DNA of 64,000 nucleotides from CBDCCV01 sp965215025 (GTDB lineage: Bacteria > Bacteroidota > Rhodothermia > Rhodothermales > Salinibacteraceae). The stretch spans positions 1,116,001 through 1,180,000 of the forward strand of contig CBDCCV010000001.1 in assembly GCA_965215025.1 (NCBI GenBank), in the 5' to 3' direction. Positions 52,631 to 62,826 of the stretch are shown piece by piece. Position 1 is the stretch's first letter; each line of letters opens with the position of its first letter. Below the pieces are notes generated by a model. The model was not told the origin of the DNA. It made no database searches and worked only from the letters and a program-made list of their open reading frames with translations. A program made the translations under genes and the position numbers.

Positions 52631-53481
52631 ATGAACTGCCTTCATGCCCGCGTGCCCATGCTGCTCGCCGCCGCCTTTTCAGCGCTCCTCTTGAGCGGGT
52701 GCTACGATGCGCCGGTGCCGCTGGACGAGCGGCCGAGCCAGGCGGTCAACCCTGAATGGCTGGGCGAATGGGTCGAGGTAGACAACCCCTCGCAGCGCAT
52801 GACTGTGCGCGACGGCGGAGGCGGCTGGTACGAGATCGACGCCGTGGACGAGGAGAAGAACAAGCGGTACGCGGTGCGCGCCTTCGTCACCCCCTTGGGC
52901 GGCGAGACGATGGTGAGCTTCAAAGAGCGCGGCGACGACGAGTGGCACTTCGCCCGCGTACGGCAAGAGCGCGGCGGCACCTGGGAAGTGGGAATCCTGG
53001 CCGCCATCGGCGGCGGCGTCGGGAGCGGGCACAGCACGTCCGCCGCGCTGCGCCAAGCGATGCGCGCCGCGGTGCGCAGCGACAAGGCCTCTATGACGCT
53101 CACCGCCCAGCGCGCGCAGCAGGAGCGGCGCCGCAGCCCCCGCCGCACTGCTCCAGCAAACATGACAGTGGCCGACTTCAAGCGGCTCAGCAGCAAGGCA
53201 CAGACGAGGCCGTGGTGGCGCTGGTGCCGGCCCTCCTGCGCACCCTCGACAGCGACCGGGTCATCCTTGCCCTGCCGGGCACGACCGGCGACGCCGCCAA
53301 GGATAAGGAGACGACCCTGGGCGTGCAGCGCGTCATCGCCGATCAGATGAAAGAGCACTTCGGCACCCCGCCCGCCGTGAACGAGGCCGCCTGCCGCGAC
53401 GCCATCGCCTTCGTGCTGAGCGACGAAGACAGCAAACCCCTGAGCAGCGCCATCATCAGCTACGTGATCCAGAGCATGTGA
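52631..53481 (+). pseudogene. 'NPEWLGEW' lipoprotein (paralogue 2), frameshifted
   Basis: From the ATG at 52631 a lipobox signal ('AFSALLLSGC') and the family part ('SQAVNPEWLGEWVEVDNPSQ', 'GGGGWYEIDAVDEE') match the 48241 lipoprotein. Between about 53130 and 53210 the frame breaks. The first frame ends in Trp/Arg/Pro-rich nonsense at 53350, while a convincing helical C-terminus ('DEAVVALVPALLRTLDSDRV', 'DAIAFVLSDEDSKPLSSAII') continues one base out of frame to 53481. This tail is not in paralogue 1, which has a TonB-C-like domain instead. Confidence 0.75.
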
Positions 53482-53734
53482 GAGGGCACTGCGCACGGCG
53501 GACGCACGCCCTGCGGCAGCGAGAGGACGCTGCTGCGGGGCCAGTAAAAGAAAGGAAACGTTAAGACGAGAACCGCGCGCTTCGTTACGGGTTGGCGGAG
53601 CGTGTGGCTTTTGTTGTGGCCAGCGCCTGAGCAGGAGCGCAGAAGCGGTGCTAGTGGCGCTCTCTCACCCTAACGGTTGCGCGTTCACCCACGCGCACCG
53701 CCGCTCCGAAGGCTCGAACAAAAGGAGGCTTGCC

Positions 53735-53956
53735 ATGCTGTGGATCGCAATCGCTGCTGGTGCCGTGGCGCTGCTCTGGTTCTGGTACCGCTCCGGGAAG
53801 AAGCGCCCGGCGCCCCGGCATCCCGGCCTCGTCTTCGACCCGCGCCCGCCCGACGCGGCGCGCTCCGGCACCGGAGGCCGCAAGCGCCGGCGGATGCGCC
53901 ATGCCAGGCGCAGTGACGCCGCGCGCAAAGAGAAGGCCGCAGCGGAAGAAGCCTGA
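53735..53956 (+). CDS. Small basic membrane-anchored protein, 73 residues
   Basis: The ATG at 53735 has a strong AAAGGAGG site 7 bp upstream, which decides the start over the longer frame. One N-terminal membrane helix ('MLWIAIAAGAVALLWFWYR') is followed by a very basic, Arg/Lys-rich tail. No family is recognised; the tail could bind nucleic acid or acidic lipid, but that is speculation. The preceding 53482-53734 holds no gene that I can support. Confidence 0.6.
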   Translation: MLWIAIAAGAVALLWFWYRSGKKRPAPRHPGLVFDPRPPDAARSGTGGRKRRRMRHARRSDAARKEKAAAEEA

Positions 53957-54027
53957 ACGGGAACCGCAACCCTGCGTGCGGCCGACGCTAAAGCTCCGGC
54001 GTCCCGTTGCGCTATTCGCCGGCGCCG

Positions 54028-56673
<2,646 letters not shown>

Positions 56674-56794
56674 GGCGGCTTTGCAGGCTAGTGCGTTCTC
56701 AACGGGGGAAGCGTCTCCGTTACAAAGAACTGCCCAGCAGCGCGGCAAAACGGGTCATCGGGTGTGGCTCGCGCCGGGCCGCACCGGGGGGCGC

Positions 56795-57325
56795 TCAGCG
56801 CGCGCGGCGCAGCTTCACGGCCAGCCAGGCCTTGGCCGCGCGCCAGTCGCGCGTTACGGTGGACTCGGACACCTCCAGAAGCTCCGCCGCCTCGGCCACG
56901 TCGAAGCCGCCGAAAAAGCGCACCTCCACCATAAGCGCCTGACGCGGATGCGCGCGCTCAAGCACACCGAGCGCCTCATCGAGGGCAAGGAGGTCTTCCG
57001 AGCGCGCCTCGGTGCGCCCGCCCATGAACGCCTCATCAAAGATGACGAAGGCGTAGGCCCGCCCACGCTTGAGCGCCGTGCGCCGCCGCGCCGCCTCGAC
57101 GAGCACCTGGCGCATGGCGCGCGCGGCGATCCGCTTAAAGTGCAGCCGCGAGGCGGTCTCTACCGGGGCGGAGCCGGCCATCTTCAGGTACGCCTCGTTG
57201 ACCAGGGCCGTGGGGTTGAGCGTCTGCCCCGGATCGCCGCGCCGCACCGAGGCGGCCAGGCGCCGCAGCTCCTCGTACGCCGCGCTGAACATCTGATCCA
57301 GAGACTGCTCTTTCGGCTCCTGCAT
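56795..57325 (-). CDS. ECF-like sigma factor of the kinase-associated (TIGR02999-type) group
   Basis: A 176-residue protein. Region 2: 'MFSAAYEELRRLAASVRRGD', 'LNPTALVNEAYLKMAGS' and 'FKRIAARAMRQVLVEAARRR'. Region 4: 'RQALMVEVRFFGGFDVAEAA' and 'ELLEVSESTVTRDWRAAKAW'. These match the ECF subgroup that is usually encoded beside a Ser/Thr kinase with TPRs. Here the sigma gene is upstream of the kinase and both are on the minus strand. Phosphorylation of the sigma factor by the kinase is plausible by analogy. Confidence 0.9.
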   Translation of the reverse strand: MQEPKEQSLDQMFSAAYEELRRLAASVRRGDPGQTLNPTALVNEAYLKMAGSAPVETASRLHFKRIAARAMRQVLVEAARRRTALKRGRAYAFVIFDEAFMGGRTEARSEDLLALDEALGVLERAHPRQALMVEVRFFGGFDVAEAAELLEVSESTVTRDWRAAKAWLAVKLRRAR

Positions 57326-57580
57326 CGTACCGGGAGGCTATGGGGTGACCGCGACGGGTCGGGACGGCATAGCTCCGATCCAGGAAGGCCTGCCACAGCG
57401 TTGCAGAAGATCCGCAGTTCTGCACAGAAGAGAGGCCTTTTCCGTTACATACATAACAAGAAGTTCATTACACATTCAAGCTTGCGCACGCACGTGAGCG
57501 AAAGGCCACAGGGCATGGCGGTCTTTGGCGCACGGCCGACACGTTCGGCCCCACGCACACGCCGCAAGCGCACGCCGGGG
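57326..57580. other. Divergent intergenic region with AT-rich core
   Basis: Between the divergent sigma and priA genes. An AT-rich part (about 57435-57475, 'CCGTTACATACATAACAAG') is the likely promoter area. No gene or RNA is seen. Confidence 0.45.
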
Positions 57581-57656
57581 GCTGTGGATTGTGGGCCGCA
57601 GATGGTAGATTGCGTAAGGTGAACGATCCGCCATCTACCATCCACGACCCACGAGC
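57581..57656. repeat. Inverted heptad spacer upstream of priA
   Basis: The left arm (57581-57613) reads TGTGGAT, TGTGGGC, CGCAGAT, GGTAGAT. The right arm (57627-57656) reads CCGCCAT, CTACCAT, CCACGAC, CCACGAG and ends two bases before the GTG start. Reverse-complemented, the right arm contains TGGATGGTAGATGG, the same heptad as at 24521. Confidence 0.8.
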
Positions 57657-57658
57657 AC

Positions 57659-60142
57659 GTGACCGTCCGCGTCGTCCTGCCGCTGCCTTTGGATCAGGCC
57701 TACACGTACCGCGTGCCCGAAGCGCTCGATGGCGAGGCGCGCGCGGGCTGCCGCGTGGTGGTGCCCTTCGGCCCGCGCCGGCTCACGGGCGTCGTCGTGG
57801 GCGAGGGCGAGCCGCCGGAGCGCCTGGACTTCGCGCTCAAAGACGTCCACGACGTCTTGGATGACGAGCCGGCGCTCACGCCCGCCTTGCTGCGCCTCAC
57901 GCGCTGGATGGCCGATTACTACTGCTGCGGATGGGGCGAGGTCATCAAAGCCGCGCTCCCGGCCGGCACGGGCGTCAAAACCGAGCGCCGCCTTTTCCGC
58001 ACCTCCGAGCCGCTCTCGAAGTGGCACGGCAACGGCACGGGCGAGGCCCTGCTGCGCTACGTGGACGCGCGCGGCGGCGAGGCGACGTGGCGCGCCGCCC
58101 GCCGCAGCATAGAAGGCACGGCCACGCTCGCCGACGCGCGGCGCCTCGAAGCGGCCGGCCTCATCCGCATCGAGACGGGCCTGAGCGAGGCGCAGGTGAG
58201 CGCCAAAGAAGAATGGCACCTCCGCTTCGCGCCCGCCTTCCGCCACGACGGTGCCGCCAGAGACTTGAAAGAGCAGCTGCGCGGCGCCAAGCAACGGGCG
58301 CTCGTCGAGGCGCTGGCTGGCTTCCGCGCCGAGGGTACTCCCGAGCCGCGCGAGGCCGACGTCCGCGCCCGCTCCGCCGCGCCGCTCTCCACCGTGAAGA
58401 GCCTCGTCGAAAAGGGCCTCATCGAGCGCATCGAAAAAGAAGTCCGCCGCTCCCTTTTGGCCAACCTCCCCGCCCCGCCTCAGCCGCCCGAGCGCACGCT
58501 CCACCCGGCGCAGAAAAACGCGCTCGAAAAGCTCTGCGCTGCCATCGAAAGGGGCAGCTACGCCGCGTTTCTTTTGCACGGCGTCACCGGGAGCGGGAAG
58601 ACGGAGGTGTACATCGCCGCGCTCAAGGCGGTTTTGTCCCAGGGGAAGACGGGCATCATCCTGGTCCCGGAGATCGCCCTCACGCCGCAGACGGTGCAGC
58701 GTTTCCGCGCGCACTTCCCCGGCGGGCAGGTGGCCGTTCTGCACTCGCAGATGAGCCTGGGCGAGCGCTTCGACACGTGGCGCTCCTTGCGCGAGGGCCG
58801 CTTTCGAATTGCCATCGGGCCGCGCTCGGCGGTTTTGGCGCCGTTGGAAAACCTCGGCCTCGTGGTCGTGGACGAGGAGCATGAGCAGTCCTACAAGCAG
58901 TTCGACCCGGCCCCGCGCTACCACGCGCGCGACGTGGCCGTCATGCGCGCGCACCAGAGCGGTGCCGTGTGCGTTTTGGGATCGGCCACGCCCAGCCTGG
59001 AAAGCCTCGCCAACGCGCGGCGCGGCAAGTACGTTTTACTGGAGATGCCCGAGCGCGTGCCCGTGCCCGGCCACGCCGCCGCCCCGCTCCCCGACGTGCG
59101 CATCGTGGATCTCACGAAGGAACGCCAGAAGCACCGCCTCGACGGCGCACTTTCCGTGCCGCTGAAAGAAGCCATCCAGGAGCGCCTCGAGCGCGGGGAG
59201 CAGACGATCCTCTTACACAACCGGCGCGGCTTCGCCGTGGTGATCGAGTGCGCAGGCTGCGGCTTTGCGCCCACGTGCCCGGACTGCTCGGTGACGCTCA
59301 CCTACCACAAGGCGCACGGCCACTTGCGCTGCCACTACTGCGGACGCACGCGCCGCCTCCCGCGCAACTGCCCGCAGTGCGATGAAGACGGCGCTCTCGA
59401 ACAGCTCGGCACCGGCACGCAGCGCGTCGAGGAAGAGCTTGCCGCCGCCTTCCCCGAGGCGCGCCTCCTGCGCATGGACCGCGACACGACGGGCCGCAAG
59501 GGCGCCCACCGCCGCATCCTCAACACGTTCGGCGCGGGCCAGGCGGACATCCTCCTCGGCACGCAGATGATCGCCAAGGGCCTCGACTTTGGGCGCGTCA
59601 CGCTCGTCGGCGTCGTCAACGCGGACGTGGGCCTGCTCCTGCCCGACTTCCGTGCCGAGGAGCGCATCTTCCAACTCCTGACGCAGGTGGCGGGCCGGGC
59701 CGGGCGCGCCGGCCTGCGCGGCGAGGTCTTCCTCCAGACGCGCAACCCCGAGCACGCGGCCATCCAGCACGCCGCGCGGCACGACTACGACGGCTTCGCC
59801 CGCGCCGCCCTGCAGGACCGCCGGGCGCTGGGCTACCCGCCGTTTGGGCGCGTCGTCGGCGTCGAGTTCCGCGGGCCGGAGGAAGCGCAGGTCGAGAAGA
59901 TGGCGACGGCATGGACGCGCCACCTCCTCCGCTTCGGCGAGCAGGTCGAGGTGCTCGGGCCGGAGCCGGCGCTCATCGGGCGGATCAAAAAGCAGTACCG
60001 CTATCACACCATTCTGCGCGCGCCGCTTGGCGTGCCGCCCGCCGCGCTGCAGGCCGTCCTGCGCCAGACGGAGGACGCCTTCGGCAGCGCCCCGCGCGGC
60101 TACCGCATCGCCGTGGACGTGGACGCGATGAGCCTGTTCTGA
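57659..60142 (+). CDS. priA: Primosomal replication restart helicase PriA
   Basis: The start is a GTG just past the repeat, giving 827 residues. The N-terminal DNA-binding domain ('VRVVLPLPLDQAYTYRVPEA', 'GCRVVVPFGPRRLTGVVVG') is followed by the helicase core: Walker A 'LHGVTGSGKTEVYIAAL', DEAH-like 'LVVVDEEHEQSYKQFD', and 'LGSATPSLES'. The zinc-binding insertion is 'CAGCGFAPTCPDCS' and 'CHYCGRTRRLPRNCPQC'. 'LLGTQMIAKGLDFGRVTLVG' and 'QVAGRAGRAG' complete it. It reloads the replisome at stalled forks. Confidence 0.97.
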   Translation: MTVRVVLPLPLDQAYTYRVPEALDGEARAGCRVVVPFGPRRLTGVVVGEGEPPERLDFALKDVHDVLDDEPALTPALLRLTRWMADYYCCGWGEVIKAALPAGTGVKTERRLFRTSEPLSKWHGNGTGEALLRYVDARGGEATWRAARRSIEGTATLADARRLEAAGLIRIETGLSEAQVSAKEEWHLRFAPAFRHDGAARDLKEQLRGAKQRALVEALAGFRAEGTPEPREADVRARSAAPLSTVKSLVEKGLIERIEKEVRRSLLANLPAPPQPPERTLHPAQKNALEKLCAAIERGSYAAFLLHGVTGSGKTEVYIAALKAVLSQGKTGIILVPEIALTPQTVQRFRAHFPGGQVAVLHSQMSLGERFDTWRSLREGRFRIAIGPRSAVLAPLENLGLVVVDEEHEQSYKQFDPAPRYHARDVAVMRAHQSGAVCVLGSATPSLESLANARRGKYVLLEMPERVPVPGHAAAPLPDVRIVDLTKERQKHRLDGALSVPLKEAIQERLERGEQTILLHNRRGFAVVIECAGCGFAPTCPDCSVTLTYHKAHGHLRCHYCGRTRRLPRNCPQCDEDGALEQLGTGTQRVEEELAAAFPEARLLRMDRDTTGRKGAHRRILNTFGAGQADILLGTQMIAKGLDFGRVTLVGVVNADVGLLLPDFRAEERIFQLLTQVAGRAGRAGLRGEVFLQTRNPEHAAIQHAARHDYDGFARAALQDRRALGYPPFGRVVGVEFRGPEEAQVEKMATAWTRHLLRFGEQVEVLGPEPALIGRIKKQYRYHTILRAPLGVPPAALQAVLRQTEDAFGSAPRGYRIAVDVDAMSLF

Positions 60143-60224
60143 GCGGGAGCGCAAGCGAGGGCGGCGTCAATCCGCAGGAGCGCTCCCGGTGCGAGGGCGG
60201 CGGCCTCGTTCGTTTTGCTGGACA

Positions 60225-60308
60225 TGGTGAGTTTGGGCGTGTGGGCAGATGGGAGGGGGGAAACGCTCTCTCACGCGCCCACTCCCACACCCCCATCCGC
60301 CCATACTC
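60225..60308. repeat. Inverted heptad spacer between convergent priA and rtcB
   Basis: The left arm (60225-60260) reads GGTGAGT, TTGGGCG, TGTGGGC, AGATGGG. The right arm (60276-60308) reads CCCACTC, CCACACC, CCCATCC, GCCCATA and ends at the rtcB stop codon. Here the arms separate two 3' ends, so the element cannot be a leader feature only. Confidence 0.75.
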
Positions 60309-61779
60309 AACTGTCTTTGATGACGAACCGCGCGCGCAGGCGGGCCACCGTGCGGGCGAGGCCGGCCTCCTCGACGGAGCGGAGCACCTCGTCGAAGTCC
60401 TTGTAGGCCGCCGGCGCCTCGTCGCGCGGGTAGGTGCGGCAGTTCGTGAGGATGTCCCGCTCGGCGAACGAGGCGTCCACCTCTTTCTGGTCGAGCGCGC
60501 GGAAGGCGGCGCGGCGGCTCATCGTGCGCCCCGCGCCGTGGTTGACGCTGTAGCACGTCTTCTCCGCGCCTTCTTCCGCCACCATCATGGCCGAGCCGCC
60601 CTGCGGGTTGCCGGGCAAGAGGATGGGGTGGCCCGTCTCGGCAAAGGGCGTGCCCTTCAGGCGCGGATGGCCGGCGGGGAAGGCGCGCGTGGCGCCCTTG
60701 CGGTGCACCCACACCTCCTGGCCGCCGAGGGGTTCGGGCCGCGCGATGTTGTGGCTGATGAAGTACACGAGCGTGCCCGTCGTGCCAGGGATCACCTCCT
60801 GGAAAGCCTCCAGCGTGAGCGCGTTCAAAAGCATGTGGTTTGCCGTGGCGAAGTTGGCGCCGAGCGCCATGTCGTCGAGGTAGGCATCCGCCTCGGGCGT
60901 GCCGAGCGGGGCGTAGACGAGGTGCTTATCGCCCGCGGGGAAGTCCAGCCGCGTCTTCTCGAAGTGGCGGCGGAGCGTCTCGAACTGCCCGCGCGCCATC
61001 TGATACCCGAAGCCGCGCGAGCCGCAGTGCGTCAGAAACGCCACGTGCCCATCCTTGAGGCCGAACGCGCGAGCCGCCTCGGCGTCTTCGGTCTCCACGA
61101 TCTCGCACTCGGCGAAGTGGTTGCCGCCGCCGTAGGTGCCCAGCTGGCGCAGCTTCCCCGGCAGGTCGAAGTCCGCCTCGCGCTCGTGCAGCGCCAGCCG
61201 CTCGCGCAGCGCCTCGGCCGAGCCGTCGTGGCCCGTGTGAAAGGCGTCTTCGCAGCGCGTGGCCCATTCGAGCGAGATGCCCAGCGCCTCGCACACGGCC
61301 TCGGAGGCGCCCTCGGTCACGGCGCGGCGGCCCGTGGCGAGGTCGGTCCGGCGGCTCTGGCGCACCGAGCGCTGGTCCTTGCCGGCGCCGGTGGGCGCGC
61401 GCCGCTCGATGGCGTCGATAAGGGCGCGCCGCGTGGCCCGGTCGGCCACGGCCTCCTCGGGCAAGTCAAGCTGCAAGAGGCTCATCGAGCACTTGATGTC
61501 CACGCCCACGGGGCCGGGGTAGATGTGCGTGGGCGAGGCCAGGACGCAGCCCACGGGCGCGCCGTAGCCGAAGTGCGCGTCAGGGTTGAGCACCACGCCG
61601 GTCACGCCCGGCGCGCCGGCCACGTTGAGCGCCTGGTCGAGGCACTTCGGGTCGAACGTCTCGCGGATGGCCTCCGTGCCTATGACGGTGACGGGCGGGC
61701 GGTCTCCCTCGCGGGCGGGCAGCTCGGCCGTGGCCGCGCCGGTGGCTTCGAGGCGGGGAGCGATGGGGTTAGTGCTCAT
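60307..61779 (-). CDS. rtcB: RNA 3'-terminal-phosphate ligase RtcB
   Basis: The 490-residue protein has RtcB landmarks: 'VVLNPDAHFGYGAPVGCVLA', the Mn ligands in 'GVDIKCSMSLLQLD', 'LGTYGGGNHFAECEIVE', 'FLTHCGSRGFGYQMARGQ' and the GMP-accepting His in 'SVNHGAGRTMSRRAAF'. RtcB joins RNA ends carrying 2',3'-cyclic phosphate and 5'-OH. The variant 'GVDIKCSM' in place of the usual GVDIGCG marks a divergent subgroup, possibly the RtcB-like branch without RNA repair. No archease gene is adjacent. Confidence 0.93.
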   Translation of the reverse strand: MSTNPIAPRLEATGAATAELPAREGDRPPVTVIGTEAIRETFDPKCLDQALNVAGAPGVTGVVLNPDAHFGYGAPVGCVLASPTHIYPGPVGVDIKCSMSLLQLDLPEEAVADRATRRALIDAIERRAPTGAGKDQRSVRQSRRTDLATGRRAVTEGASEAVCEALGISLEWATRCEDAFHTGHDGSAEALRERLALHEREADFDLPGKLRQLGTYGGGNHFAECEIVETEDAEAARAFGLKDGHVAFLTHCGSRGFGYQMARGQFETLRRHFEKTRLDFPAGDKHLVYAPLGTPEADAYLDDMALGANFATANHMLLNALTLEAFQEVIPGTTGTLVYFISHNIARPEPLGGQEVWVHRKGATRAFPAGHPRLKGTPFAETGHPILLPGNPQGGSAMMVAEEGAEKTCYSVNHGAGRTMSRRAAFRALDQKEVDASFAERDILTNCRTYPRDEAPAAYKDFDEVLRSVEEAGLARTVARLRARFVIKDS

Positions 61780-62220
61780 GGTTTTTTCGTTTTAGGGTAA
61801 AGAGGCCGACGGCGGCGGCGAGGGGTTGGCAAAACGTGCGCGGTGCTTCACCGTTAGGCTGCCGCCCCGCCGGGACGAGGCGAGGCGGCCGGGACTCGAA
61901 CCCGCTTTCAACCAATGTGGTCTCGGCCGGCATTCCCGCCCCCGGCAAGGTCGTTCACGTGCTAAGGCGCTCGCGTGTTCAGGTGAGCACCCGAAATCCT
62001 AAGCACGTCCTCACAGCGCGGCTTCTTCGATCCGGTCGGTCCAGTACGACCCGGCCCGCGCTCTTCGCCGTGTCCCGCCGGCAGAAGACCTCCTCCGGCA
62101 GCGCCCACGCATTCTTCAAAACGCCAGAGCGGAACCTGCAAAAAGAGGCCTCGTAGAGCAACACCGAACACAAGATTCCGCCGGGCACTTCTCACCCTGA
62201 AATGGCCCGGCAACAGAAAA
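61780..62220. other. Intergenic region with a tRNA T-arm-like sequence
   Basis: No protein gene can be supported. On the minus strand, CGGG-TTCGAGT-CCCG (about 61890-61905) matches the tRNA T-arm consensus, but no acceptor, D- or anticodon arm can be built around it. It may be a tRNA remnant. The SRP RNA promoter must lie near the right end. Confidence 0.4.
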
Positions 62221-62317
62221 GGGCAAGTCCCGTACGGCCAGCTCCCTCTGAACCCCGTCAGGGCCGGAAGGCAGCAGCGGTAGGAGGTCGCAGCGGCGCG
62301 ATACGGGCCGCTTGCCC
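62221..62317 (+). ncRNA. ffs: Signal recognition particle RNA (4.5S, small bacterial type)
   Basis: GGGCAAG (62221-62227) pairs with CTTGCCC (62311-62317) to close the long hairpin. CCCGTA and TACGGG continue the stem. The apical domain has the hallmark 'GTCAGGGCCGGAAGGCAGCA' with the GGAA tetraloop and the asymmetric Ffh-binding loop 'AGCAGCGGTAG'. A T-rich tail (TTTATTTTTTC) follows as terminator. The ~97-nt size fits the small bacterial form without an Alu domain. Confidence 0.95.
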
Positions 62318-62338
62318 TTTATTTTTTCGTCCTTACGG

Positions 62339-62692
62339 ATGCCGCGCCCGCACATGCACACCCTCTCCGCGCTCGCCCTCGGCCTCCCGATAGCCGGCCA
62401 GCCCGCCGGCGACGGCGCGGGCGGCCTCATCGGCTTTTTGGCGCCGCTGCTCCTCATCTTCGTGGTGTTCTACTTCCTCATCATGCGCCCGCAGAAAAAG
62501 CGGCAGGAAGAGCACCAGAACATGGTCCAGAACCTCAAGAAAGGCGACAAGATCGTGACCATTGGCGGCGTGCACGGCACCGTCACGCGCGTGGACGAGG
62601 GCAGCATCCTGGCGCAGGTGGATTCGGGCGTGAAGCTGCGCTTCGACAAGAATGCTGTGGCCAACGTGGGCGGCAAGGACGACAGCGAGTAG
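62339..62692 (+). CDS. yajC: Preprotein translocase subunit YajC
   Basis: The start is 62339 (or 62354), giving 113-118 residues. One membrane helix ('FLAPLLLIFVVFYFLIMRP') is followed at once by the family signature 'QKKRQEEHQNMVQNLKKGD' and 'KIVTIGGVHGTVTRVDEG'. YajC associates with SecDF in the inner membrane. Its position just after SRP RNA puts two secretion components side by side, but secD and secF are not in the window. Confidence 0.95.
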   Translation: MPRPHMHTLSALALGLPIAGQPAGDGAGGLIGFLAPLLLIFVVFYFLIMRPQKKRQEEHQNMVQNLKKGDKIVTIGGVHGTVTRVDEGSILAQVDSGVKLRFDKNAVANVGGKDDSE

Positions 62693-62826
62693 CTCTTGGG
62701 CGGAGGGCGCGTGGCAGGCGCGACTCACGGCATGGTGCGTGGCACAGATGGGCGGGGCTGCCGAACCGCGCGCTGGCGCCTCGGTTTAAGCGGGCGCATT
62801 CTTCTTCACAGGCTTATCCCGCACGC

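Noticed and set aside
61836..62156. 106-residue frame beginning 'MRGASPLGCRPAGTRRGGRD'
   Set aside because: The 'GGRDSNP'-like start is what a tRNA T-arm read backwards encodes; such frames are common artefacts beside tRNA-like DNA.
62693..62826. FMN riboswitch upstream of ribBA
   Set aside because: The conserved FMN-aptamer blocks (AGGGGCA..., GGTGAAATTC-like and CCGAC parts) are absent from the 134 bp.
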